A DNA stretch of 32,225 nt from Eubacterium sp. (GTDB lineage: Bacteria; Bacillota; Clostridia; Eubacteriales; Eubacteriaceae): contig JAUNGS010000023.1 in the NCBI GenBank assembly GCA_030524435.1, positions 1 to 32,225 on the forward strand, read 5' to 3'. A model generated the notes under the pieces. It was not told where the DNA came from. It saw nothing but the letters and a program-made list of their open reading frames with translations, and did no database searches. Positions 23,282 to 30,093 of this stretch are shown piece after piece (positions within the stretch are counted from its first letter, which is position 1; every line of letters starts with the position of its first letter). A program made the position numbers and the translations under genes.

Positions 23282-23824
23282 TTATTTTTTGAAGGATAGG
23301 CATTTGCCGGTGACTTCGCCGGTTTTCAGATATTCGTAGGTGGGCATCTCAAAGAGCACTGGTTTGAGGCTGTGATAATTGATTTTACCCGCTGCGTTCA
23401 GGTGAGCTTCATCCACGTAGGTGGCATCGATGGTACAGATAAAGCTCTCAAAACCCTTGGTGTTGTAGATGTCAGATACCGTACATTCCATAGTTAAAGG
23501 TGCACTGGTAATGATCGGTGCTCCGTTTTCTCCCAGGGTGTAGTCGAAGAGATCAGATTTGTCTTCCTTGGCACCGCTGACGGAACCGGCGACATCCACC
23601 TGGGGCAGCATGGCTTCGTCGGTGATGTTGATGGAAAGCTTCCGATTTTTCTTGATGCAGCCATTGATGAAATGGGCGGAGGCCAGGCTGACCAGTACGT
23701 GGTCGTGGCCGATGATGCCTACGTGGGCAACCAGGGTCCAGGTGGGTTTGTCGCCATTCATGGCACCGATGACGGTGGCCGGCATGGGGTAGAGGGCTAA
23801 TTGTGAGCCGATATTTTTTTTCAT
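23282..23824 (-). CDS. Flavin reductase-like FMN-binding protein
   Basis: 180 residues of the flavin-reductase-like split-barrel family: LYPMPATVIGAMNGDKPTWTL at the N-terminus, GIIGHDHVLVSLASAHFINGCIKKNRKLSINI in the middle. Members bind FMN and transfer electrons from NAD(P)H or act as FMN shuttles. AAGGAG precedes the ATG. First gene of an operon with the aldo/keto reductase; its promoter carries two operators. The pair may handle a reactive carbonyl or quinone-like compound sensed by TetR, which is inference. Confidence 0.9.
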   Translation of the reverse strand: MKKNIGSQLALYPMPATVIGAMNGDKPTWTLVAHVGIIGHDHVLVSLASAHFINGCIKKNRKLSINITDEAMLPQVDVAGSVSGAKEDKSDLFDYTLGENGAPIITSAPLTMECTVSDIYNTKGFESFICTIDATYVDEAHLNAAGKINYHSLKPVLFEMPTYEYLKTGEVTGKCLSFKK

Positions 23825-23850
23825 TGTGGTTTTCTCCTTAGCATTAATCC

Positions 23851-23900
23851 TGACATTGTGTCAGTAATCGCATTATAGCTTTGTGGTGACACTATGTCAA
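23851..23900 (-). promoter_or_regulatory. Consensus promoter with two TetR-type operators
   Basis: On the minus strand a perfect TTGACA-N17-TATAAT (23872-23900). Two 13-bp palindromes of the form TGACA-N3-TGTCA lie at 23887-23899, overlapping the -35, and 23851-23863, just downstream of the -10 near the start of transcription. Their centres are 36 bp apart. This is a textbook repressor arrangement. Confidence 0.88.
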
Positions 23901-23943
23901 TATATAGAATTAATTTCTTAAAAATTTTTAAGCGGAGTGTTTG

Positions 23944-24045
23944 ATGGAGATAAAAAAGTGTACAGATCGCGCATTCTTTGTTCCGGAGCGCTATGCTGAT
24001 CCGGTCATTTACCTGGAGGTCGGCGGCAATACAACAAACTTCTAG
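23944..24045 (+). pseudogene. Truncated cupin gene remnant
   Basis: A 33-codon frame containing PERYADPVIYLEVGG matches PERYANPVIYLGVGG of the cupin gene at 26511. At the DNA level 44 of 48 bases agree (23981-24028 against 26641-26688). After the shared block the frame runs into unrelated AT-rich DNA and stops. It is a fragment of a paralogous cupin gene, cut off next to the ATPase gene. Confidence 0.8.
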
Positions 24046-24092
24046 TTATATCTAATAAACATCTGTATTTCTTAATTTTATCAGATATAACT
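24044..24092. repeat. AT-rich inverted repeat at the remnant/ATPase junction
   Basis: AGTTATATCT (24044-24053) is repeated exactly inverted as AGATATAACT (24083-24092). It starts at the point where cupin similarity ends, so it may mark the edge of the inserted DNA or act as an operator for the ATPase. The rest of 24046-24168 is AT-rich with no other gene. Confidence 0.6.
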
Positions 24093-24168
24093 TACAAAAT
24101 GATTTTCTATAGCTTGTTTTTCAGATATATATGTGATACATTGTATTCAACTATGGGAAAGGGAGGCT

Positions 24169-25392
24169 ATGAGATTCATGATTAAGCGAGAGCAATACAT
24201 GAGCCGCATTCGTCCATTTATCGGTACGGAACTGATAAAAGTTATGACCGGTATTCGCCGCTGTGGAAAATCGGTCATGTTAGAACTGATCAAGCAGGAG
24301 CTTACCGAGTCCGGCGTCAATCCAGCTCAGTTTATTTCTATTAATTTTGAGGATATGGGATATACCCATCTGCAAACCGCAAAGGCCCTCCACGACGAAA
24401 TCGTCCAAAGTGCTTCAGAGATTGCTGGAAAGGTCTATCTATTTTTTGATGAGATTCAAGAGGTAAAGGAATGGGAGAGATGCGTCAATTCTCTGCGCAT
24501 TAAGCTGGACTGCGACATCTACATCACCGGATCAAATGCAAAGCTGTTATCTGGCGAACTGGCAACCTATTTGGGAGGCCGTTATGTAGAGTTTGTCATC
24601 TACCCCTTCTCTTTCAGAGAGTTTATGGCATTGTATCAGCCTACGGAGCCAGAGGCAACGACGCAGAAGTGTTTTCAGAAATACCTTCTGTCCGGCGGGA
24701 TGCCGTACCTTGCCAATATCGGCTATGCAGATGCGCCCTCCAAACAATACCTTCACGATCTTTTTAACTCTGTTCAGCTCAAGGATATTGTGAAGCGAAA
24801 TAAAATCCGAGATGTAGATTTGCTGGAACGCATCATCGCCTATGTAATGGCGAATGTCGGCAATACCTTCTCAGCCACCTCGCTTGCCAGGTTTCTCAAG
24901 AATGAACGGCGCACCGCAGCATCGGAGACTATTCTGAACTACATCAAATATTGCTGCGATGCTTATCTGTTCTATCAGGTAAAGCGACAGGATTTGCAGG
25001 GAAAGCAGATCTTGGCCTCCAATGAAAAATACTACATTGCTGACCACGGCATCCGCGAGGCGGTCTTTGGCGGAAACACAAGAGATATCAATCTGATCCT
25101 TGAGAATATTGTGTATCTGGAGCTGCTGCGCCGGGGGTATGTGGTCACGGTTGGCCGAACCGGCAATAAGGAGATCGACTTTGTATGCGATCGGCAGGGA
25201 GAAAGGCTGTATGTTCAGGTAGCCTATCTGCTGGCTTCAGATGAAACTGTTGCCCGGGAGTTCGGCGTCTATGATAATATTCGTGATAACTTTCCCAAAT
25301 ATGTTGTCTCAATGGATGAGTTTGATATGAGTAGGAACGGGATCAAGCACCGCAATATCCGGGATTTCCTTCTGATGGAGGAATGGCACTAG
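24169..25392 (+). CDS. AAA_14/DUF4143-family ATPase
   Basis: 407 residues from the ATG with AAGGGAGG upstream. The N-terminal AAA domain has a Walker A (TGIRRCGKSVML), a Walker B (VYLFFDEIQEV) and a sensor region (DIYITGSNAKLLSGELATYLGGRY). The C-terminal DUF4143 domain (about 200-400) contains KDIVKRNKIRD, a winged-helix-like stretch, and a nuclease-like ENIVYLELLRRGYVV...GNKEIDFVC. Function of this widespread family is poorly known. Base composition is more AT-rich than its neighbours and it lies beside a gene remnant, which suggests horizontal acquisition. Confidence 0.9.
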   Translation: MRFMIKREQYMSRIRPFIGTELIKVMTGIRRCGKSVMLELIKQELTESGVNPAQFISINFEDMGYTHLQTAKALHDEIVQSASEIAGKVYLFFDEIQEVKEWERCVNSLRIKLDCDIYITGSNAKLLSGELATYLGGRYVEFVIYPFSFREFMALYQPTEPEATTQKCFQKYLLSGGMPYLANIGYADAPSKQYLHDLFNSVQLKDIVKRNKIRDVDLLERIIAYVMANVGNTFSATSLARFLKNERRTAASETILNYIKYCCDAYLFYQVKRQDLQGKQILASNEKYYIADHGIREAVFGGNTRDINLILENIVYLELLRRGYVVTVGRTGNKEIDFVCDRQGERLYVQVAYLLASDETVAREFGVYDNIRDNFPKYVVSMDEFDMSRNGIKHRNIRDFLLMEEWH

Positions 25393-25427
25393 CAGAAAGG
25401 GGCTGTCGGAAAATAGATAGTCCTAAA

Positions 25428-25475
25428 CAGGGATAGGCGTAACGCATATGCGTTACGCCTATCCCTGAATTTTTT
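25428..25475 (+). terminator. 40-bp perfect palindrome acting as terminator of the ATPase gene
   Basis: Positions 25428-25467 are an exact 40-bp palindrome (CAGGGATAGGCGTAACGCAT and its complement, no spacer). It is followed by AATTTTTT, giving a 3' terminator for the ATPase. A stem with no built-in loop and this length is unusual for a plain terminator. Confidence 0.75.
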
Positions 25476-25526
25476 GGTATAAAGAAAAAAAGATGGCTGT
25501 CAATAACTATATTGGATATGACGGCA

Positions 25527-26201
25527 TCACAATTCAGCCAGCGCCTTCAGCTTAAAATGATTTTTGTGATAACTTAGAAGTCCTTCTTTTTGCAGCTTGG
25601 AAAGCTCGACGGACATGGCGGACCGTTCCACACAGAGATAATCTGCCAGCTGCTGTCTGTTGAAGGCAATATCGAAGGAGCGGCTGCCCTGGCGAAGCGC
25701 CTCTGCCGAGAGGTAGGACAAAAGCTTTTCCCGGGTGGTGCGCTTGCTGAGATGGGTGATCTTATCGTTGAAGGCCAGGGCTTTTTCTGCCAAAAGTGTG
25801 ACAAGATTGCGGATAAGCTTACTGTGAAAATCGCAGGATAAGGAACAGCCCGACAATAGTCGGTGAACATTGAGCAGCAGAATTTCGCAGTCCTCCATGG
25901 CCACAACACTGACGTTGAGTACGGCGCCAGGGACTGCGGCAAAGGGCTCAGAAAAGATGCCGCCGGGAGTAAGCTGTGACATGATATTTCTGCGACCCCA
26001 CAGATCCTCCTGGATGACCATGACGGTGCCGGACAGGACAAAGCCCATGTTTTCGGTGGATTCACCGGCCTGAAGGATGTATTCACCGGATTTTTTCGCT
26101 GCGAGCACGGGAGCCGCACATTTAAGGATGGCGTCGATTTCTGACGGGGTCAGATCCTGAAAAAGGGGATGGCACTTTAAAAGGTCAATAAAGTTATTCA
26201 A
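25527..26201 (-). CDS. Crp/Fnr-family transcriptional regulator
   Basis: 224 residues. A cyclic-nucleotide-like sensor domain (about 15-125) includes GEYILQAGESTENMGFVLSGTVMV; the C-terminal HTH (about 150-220) has FNRQQLADYLCVERSAMSVELSKLQKEGLL, the Crp recognition helix. The four-Cys N-terminal cluster motif of true FNR is absent. Clostridial relatives often respond to nitrosative or redox stress. The start is TTG with GAGGTG 7 nt upstream. It is divergent from a small redox-type operon and is its likely activator. Confidence 0.9.
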   Translation of the reverse strand: MNNFIDLLKCHPLFQDLTPSEIDAILKCAAPVLAAKKSGEYILQAGESTENMGFVLSGTVMVIQEDLWGRRNIMSQLTPGGIFSEPFAAVPGAVLNVSVVAMEDCEILLLNVHRLLSGCSLSCDFHSKLIRNLVTLLAEKALAFNDKITHLSKRTTREKLLSYLSAEALRQGSRSFDIAFNRQQLADYLCVERSAMSVELSKLQKEGLLSYHKNHFKLKALAEL

Positions 26202-26214
26202 AAAATTTCACCTC

Positions 26215-26256
26215 GTTGGATTTCAAACATACATTTTGGTATCAGCATACTATAAT
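26215..26256 (+). promoter_or_regulatory. Class II Crp/Fnr-type promoter of the DUF1858-cupin operon
   Basis: TATAAT at 26251-26256 implies a start near 26263. GTTGGATTTCAAAC at 26215-26228 is a dyad (GTT-N-GA-NN-TC-N-AAC) centred at 26221.5, i.e. at about -41.5, the standard class II activator position. No good -35 hexamer is present, as expected. The dyad also lies before the regulator's own start. Confidence 0.7.
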
Positions 26257-26313
26257 GGATTTAGAAAATCAAGGTGAGCACCGAAGGTGCTGTCACCATC
26301 AAGGAGGTATATT

Positions 26314-26514
26314 GTGATAGATACGTCTAAAAAGCTCAGAAGCTTAATTAAAGAACAGCCAAGCTTTGGCGAATTTCTGATCGAAAAGGGTTTTCCCATA
26401 AATCTTAATAATCCTGTCATGCGGGTTGTATCTTTTGACGATGTTGCCCGTCGAAAAAATCTGGATAAGGAGGCATTCATAAAAGAATACGAGGTCTGGG
26501 TGAAAAAGCGATGA
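26314..26514 (+). CDS. DUF1858-like small protein
   Basis: 66 residues from a GTG with AAGGAGG upstream. The sequence (IDTSKKLRSLIKEQPSFGEFLIEKGFPINLNNPVMR..., then a helix beginning SFDDVARRKNLD) resembles DUF1858 domains, small helical modules found alone or fused to DUF438, hybrid-cluster or hemerythrin proteins. The usual Cys pair is absent. Its stop overlaps the cupin start by 4 nt (ATGA), so translation is coupled. First gene of the Crp/Fnr-linked operon. Confidence 0.75.
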   Translation: MIDTSKKLRSLIKEQPSFGEFLIEKGFPINLNNPVMRVVSFDDVARRKNLDKEAFIKEYEVWVKKR

Positions 26515-27161
26515 CTGGACAGGTGTTTTCCATAGCCCAAGCCCATCCGCCGAGGGCAGGTCTGACGATCTCATCTCCGGAAAAAATGGCGGGAGAAACG
26601 GCGGTGACCTATTTTTCTCTGGGAGAGGATACGGACATCCTTCCGGAACGCTATGCTAATCCGGTTATTTACCTGGGGGTCGGCGGCAGCGGCACCTTTT
26701 TAGTGGGCCCTGAGGGATGTGCAAAGCCCCTTAGAGCAGGTGAGTGTTTAAGTATTGATGTGAATACGCTATGCGGCGTGTCTTCGGCAGACGGCTTTGT
26801 CTGCGTGGAAATCATGCCCAGAAAGGAGATTTTTATGAATAAAGCGGTAAAGGCGGGAGAAGTGTTTAGCTTAGCGGCGCTTGTCCCTTACGAAAAGGAC
26901 AGTATTGTCAATATGGATGTGGCCTCCAACGATGCCATGAAGCTTGTGGTTATGGCCTTTGATGCGGGTACGGGTCTTTCTGAGCATCGGGCGCCGGGAG
27001 ATGCGCTGGTGCTTGCCCTGGAGGGGGAGGCCACCATCGGCTACGAGGGCGAGAGCCACAGAATCCACGCAGGTGAAAGCTTTCGCTTTGAAAAAAATGG
27101 TCTGCACAGCGTCAAGGCAGAAAAGTCTTTTAAAATGGCGCTGCTGATGACTTTGAAATAG
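26511..27161 (+). CDS. Two-domain cupin protein
   Basis: 216 residues with two cupin halves. The first (about 35-105) includes ERYANPVIYLGVGGSGTFLVG; the second (about 125-210) has GTGLSEHRAPGDALVLALEGEATIGYEG and HAGESFRFEKNGLHSV, the two cupin motifs, with His residues suited to metal binding. Its function is unknown; such proteins occur in redox-stress gene sets. Coupled to the DUF1858-like gene and followed 10 nt later by the DUF2249-like gene. A 92 percent identical fragment of a paralogue lies at 23944. Confidence 0.85.
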   Translation: MTGQVFSIAQAHPPRAGLTISSPEKMAGETAVTYFSLGEDTDILPERYANPVIYLGVGGSGTFLVGPEGCAKPLRAGECLSIDVNTLCGVSSADGFVCVEIMPRKEIFMNKAVKAGEVFSLAALVPYEKDSIVNMDVASNDAMKLVVMAFDAGTGLSEHRAPGDALVLALEGEATIGYEGESHRIHAGESFRFEKNGLHSVKAEKSFKMALLMTLK

Positions 27162-27171
27162 GAGGGCAAGG

Positions 27172-27855
27172 ATGAATACACCACATTGGAAAGAAAAAAT
27201 TGGTGAGTTTTACAGTATGGATGTCCGCCACCTGCGGGGGAATTTTTTCCCGGCACTGCAGAAAAAAGCGGCGGCGCTGGCGGTGGGCGAGGGACTGGAA
27301 ATTATCCAGACCTTTGAACCCTATCCCCTGTACGGCGCCCTGGAGGCCATGGGCTTTGAACATTATACCGAAAAAACTGAGGACGGCGCCTATCATGCCT
27401 ACTTTTTCCGTGCAGAAAAGAAAGGGGGTACAGACGGCGCACCCTTTCGCCCCCTGGCACTTTTGAACTATCCGATGATCGATGAAGCGCTGGGGAGTAT
27501 TGCGGCGGATTTTTGGAATCTGACCTGGCAGAGCGAAAACAGAAGTCTTCCCTATGAGATGCGGCTGCTTTTGTCCCTGGCCAACGCCGTCGGCGCAGGA
27601 CGCATGCGTCAGGCCAGCCGGGAGCTGGTCAAGGCCTATGTCCACGGCGTCGATTCCAGGGCTTTGGACGATGTCTTTGAGCTTTTGGCCTGGAACCAAG
27701 GCATTGGCTATTTTAGCTCTGAAATCGGTCCATCGGCATTGTTTCAGGCCTATAAGCTGATCAAGACCCTGGAAAAGCAGGGAAAGCCGCGCCAGGAAAT
27801 TTGTGCTGCGCTGACGGAAAAATTTGGCGAAAAAAATCCTGAAATCCAGGTGTAA
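27172..27855 (+). CDS. DUF2249-like domain fused to a CMD/AhpD-like helical domain
   Basis: 227 residues. The N-terminal part (about 12-80) matches DUF2249, a TusA-like fold: SMDVRHLRGNFFPALQKKAAAL, then GEGLEIIQTFEPYPLYGALEAMGFEHY. The C-terminal part (about 95-210) resembles the all-helical carboxymuconolactone decarboxylase/AhpD group (LPYEMRLLLSLANAVGAGRMRQASRELVKAYVHGVDSRALDDVFELLAWNQG) but lacks the CxxC redox pair. AGGAGGGCAAGG precedes the ATG. Third gene of the operon. No clear terminator follows. Role in sulfur, NO or redox handling is inference. Confidence 0.75.
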   Translation: MNTPHWKEKIGEFYSMDVRHLRGNFFPALQKKAAALAVGEGLEIIQTFEPYPLYGALEAMGFEHYTEKTEDGAYHAYFFRAEKKGGTDGAPFRPLALLNYPMIDEALGSIAADFWNLTWQSENRSLPYEMRLLLSLANAVGAGRMRQASRELVKAYVHGVDSRALDDVFELLAWNQGIGYFSSEIGPSALFQAYKLIKTLEKQGKPRQEICAALTEKFGEKNPEIQV

Positions 27856-27906
27856 TACGCCTTTAAGCATTGGAAGGGCTGATGCTCAGGGGAGCAGGTT
27901 TGAAGG

Positions 27907-28437
27907 CTAGGCCGTTTTTGTCTGTGTGAGATGCGCCTCTAAAATGGAGATCAGCAGAGCATAATCTTCCTTTGATAAATCACTTATTTTAACCAAAAGG
28001 ATTTGATTATCAAGTCGTCTCAAATAGATATAGTTCTTAAAAATTCCCCAGTATTTAAAGGCATCCCATTTGTTTGTGCTTTGACCAATCTCTGACGATA
28101 CGCCTACGCCGTCATCGTCAAAATGATATTCTCGAAAACCGGAGATCAATCTATTATCGCTCTTATTTTGATGTTTTTTCAAAATAAAATTCTGAAAAGC
28201 AATGCCTTTATCAAAGGCCAGCCATCCAAAAATAATTGCAAGTATTAAGCCTAACAGTGCATAACCAAGGGAATGATTTAAAAAATTAATTACAGCAGCG
28301 AAGCCCATAAGAACAACAGCAATCACGCTGAGAACTCTTATGGGTTTCCTTTTTTTTGCAATTTCAGGGCTTAACAGGGCAAGCTCTCTTACTGCAGCTG
28401 CTTCCTCTTGGCCGATTTCTATTTTTACTTTAAGCAT
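27907..28437 (-). CDS. YcxB-like membrane protein
   Basis: 176 residues. Two adjacent membrane helices (about 34-52 and 56-75) are followed by a cytoplasmic domain with FREYHFDDDGVGVSSEIGQSTNKWDAFKYWGIFKNYIYL, the YcxB-like pattern. Function unknown. GGAGG precedes the ATG. The gene is clearly more AT-rich than rlmD next to it. It lies 45 nt after the rlmD stop on the same strand and could be co-transcribed. Confidence 0.75.
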   Translation of the reverse strand: MLKVKIEIGQEEAAAVRELALLSPEIAKKRKPIRVLSVIAVVLMGFAAVINFLNHSLGYALLGLILAIIFGWLAFDKGIAFQNFILKKHQNKSDNRLISGFREYHFDDDGVGVSSEIGQSTNKWDAFKYWGIFKNYIYLRRLDNQILLVKISDLSKEDYALLISILEAHLTQTKTA

Positions 28438-28482
28438 GCTTTTATTGCCTCCATAAATTTGAGTTTAAGCGCTTTAAGCGTT

Positions 28483-29856
28483 TCATGGCTTAACCTTCGA
28501 CATCAACACGACACTTTCCACATGGCCGCCGTGGGGAAAAAGATCCACACAGCACAGCCGCTCGATCTTGTAGCCGGCCTCCTTAAAGAAGGGCAGATCT
28601 CTGGCCAGCGAGGTGGCCTTGCAGGAGACGTAGACAAAGGTGTCGGGCTTAAAGTCGATGATCTTGAAGATGGCCTTGGGGTGGATGCCGTCCCTGGGCG
28701 GGTCCAGGATAATGATGTCCGGGTGATCCGGCAGGGCGGCCACCTTCTCCATGACGTCCCCGGCGATGAACTGACAATTGGTCAGGCCGTTGGCGGCGGC
28801 GTTGGCCCTGGCGGCCTCCACGGCCTCGGCCACCAGCTCGATGCCAAAGACCTGGCGGGCCACCGGGGAGAGGACCTGGGCGATGGTGCCGGTGCCGCAG
28901 TAGAGGTCGAAGATATTTTTATCCTTGGTGTCCCCCACGTAGTCCCTGACGACGTTGTAGAGCTTCTCAGCCCCCAGGGTGTTGGTCTGGAAGAAGGAGA
29001 AGGCGGAGATCTCGAAGGTCAGGCCTAAAATGACGTCGTGGATGCGGTCGGTGCCGTAGAGGATATCCGTTTTGTCGCTTTTGACCACGTCGGCCACGCC
29101 GTCGTTGGTGGTGTGGAGAATCCCTGTGATTGTCCCCGAAAGCTTTAGATCCAGCAGAGCTTTGGTAAAGGCAGCCGTGTCCAGGGTTCCCTGGGAGGTG
29201 GTGACGAGGTTGATTAAAATCTCCCCGGTCTGCTTGCCCTTTCTGAGAACCAGATGTCTTAAAAAGCCCTGGTGGCTGCGCTTGTGGAAATAGGTGTCGC
29301 CAGTTTTTTCAAAGTAGGCCAGCACCGCCTGCTGGATGGCGCCGAAGTCGGCGTCGGTGAGGCGGCAGTCGTCGGTTTTGACGATGTTGTAAAAGCTGCC
29401 CCGTTCATGAAGACCCAAAAGCAGGGGGCCGTCCTTTTCGGCGTCGCCGAAGGAGTATTCCATCTTGTTGCGGTACTCAAAGACCTCGGGGCTGGGGATA
29501 ATGCCGTCGCAGGCAAAGCCTGTGATCCCGGCCTTGTCCATGAGCCCTAAAACGTAGTCGAGCTTGAGAGACAGCTGCTTTTCGTAGGGCAGATTCTGAT
29601 AGGTACAGCCGCCGCAGCGCCCGAAGGCAGGACACTCTGCGGGAATCTCCTCGGGGGAAGGGGAGAGGATTTCCAAAACCTGGCCCTCGATTTTAGAGCT
29701 CCGCTTCTTGGTGATGCGCACCTGAACCACCTGGCCGGGGACACAGTTTTTGACGGTGACCTTCTTGGGACCGCTTTCCTCCTCGATGATGCCCCAGGCC
29801 TTGCCCGGGAAGTCGATGCCCTGGATCGTCAGGGGATAGATATCGCCTTTTTTCAT
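28483..29856 (-). CDS. rlmD: 23S rRNA (uracil-C5)-methyltransferase RlmD-like
   Basis: 457 residues. An N-terminal TRAM domain (about 1-65) binds RNA; Cys75, Cys81, Cys84 and Cys164 are placed to hold a [4Fe-4S] cluster. The methyltransferase core has the SAM motif FDLYCGTGT (317-324), LDPPRDG, the nucleophile Cys412 in YVSCKATSLARDL, and the general base Glu447 in FPHGGHVESVVLM. This is the TrmA/RlmC/RlmD family; Firmicute members modify 23S rRNA U747 and/or U1939. GGAG precedes the ATG. Confidence 0.93.
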   Translation of the reverse strand: MKKGDIYPLTIQGIDFPGKAWGIIEEESGPKKVTVKNCVPGQVVQVRITKKRSSKIEGQVLEILSPSPEEIPAECPAFGRCGGCTYQNLPYEKQLSLKLDYVLGLMDKAGITGFACDGIIPSPEVFEYRNKMEYSFGDAEKDGPLLLGLHERGSFYNIVKTDDCRLTDADFGAIQQAVLAYFEKTGDTYFHKRSHQGFLRHLVLRKGKQTGEILINLVTTSQGTLDTAAFTKALLDLKLSGTITGILHTTNDGVADVVKSDKTDILYGTDRIHDVILGLTFEISAFSFFQTNTLGAEKLYNVVRDYVGDTKDKNIFDLYCGTGTIAQVLSPVARQVFGIELVAEAVEAARANAAANGLTNCQFIAGDVMEKVAALPDHPDIIILDPPRDGIHPKAIFKIIDFKPDTFVYVSCKATSLARDLPFFKEAGYKIERLCCVDLFPHGGHVESVVLMSKVKP

Positions 29857-29891
29857 GATTCACTCCATAATTTCATTGATTTCGTTGACGC

Positions 29892-29957
29892 TTGCCGATC
29901 CTCTGAGGTTTACGGCAATCTTGAGCTATTGTATCATTTTTCCACGGCGATTGCCAG
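29892..29957 (-). promoter_or_regulatory. Promoter and leader hairpin of rlmD
   Basis: On the minus strand CTGGCA-N18-TACAAT with a TGA extension (29928-29957). The leader then forms a hairpin, TTGCCG...CGGCAA with an inner CCTC/GAGG (29892-29918), before the ribosome site. Confidence 0.55.
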
Positions 29958-30017
29958 AGATTCAGGTACACAGAAAACAGCCGATCCTTAAGCGGCATTT
30001 TGATCGCTTTTGATTTG

Positions 30018-30026
30018 TGATATAAT
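30018..30026 (+). promoter_or_regulatory. Extended -10 promoter of the phosphodiesterase gene
   Basis: TGA-TATAAT lies 67 nt before the ATG. TTGATC is present upstream but only 15 nt away. Confidence 0.55.
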
Positions 30027-30093
30027 GGGGGCGTTTAATACGGACATCAGGCCTTAAAGCAAAGCTTGGGGCCAGGATATTTTGGAGGCAGCC

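Noticed and set aside
25398..25500. GGGGCTGTC sequence suggesting an insertion-sequence end
   Set aside because: A similar GGCTGTC occurs 90 nt on, but as a direct, not inverted, copy; no transposase or paired terminal repeat is present.
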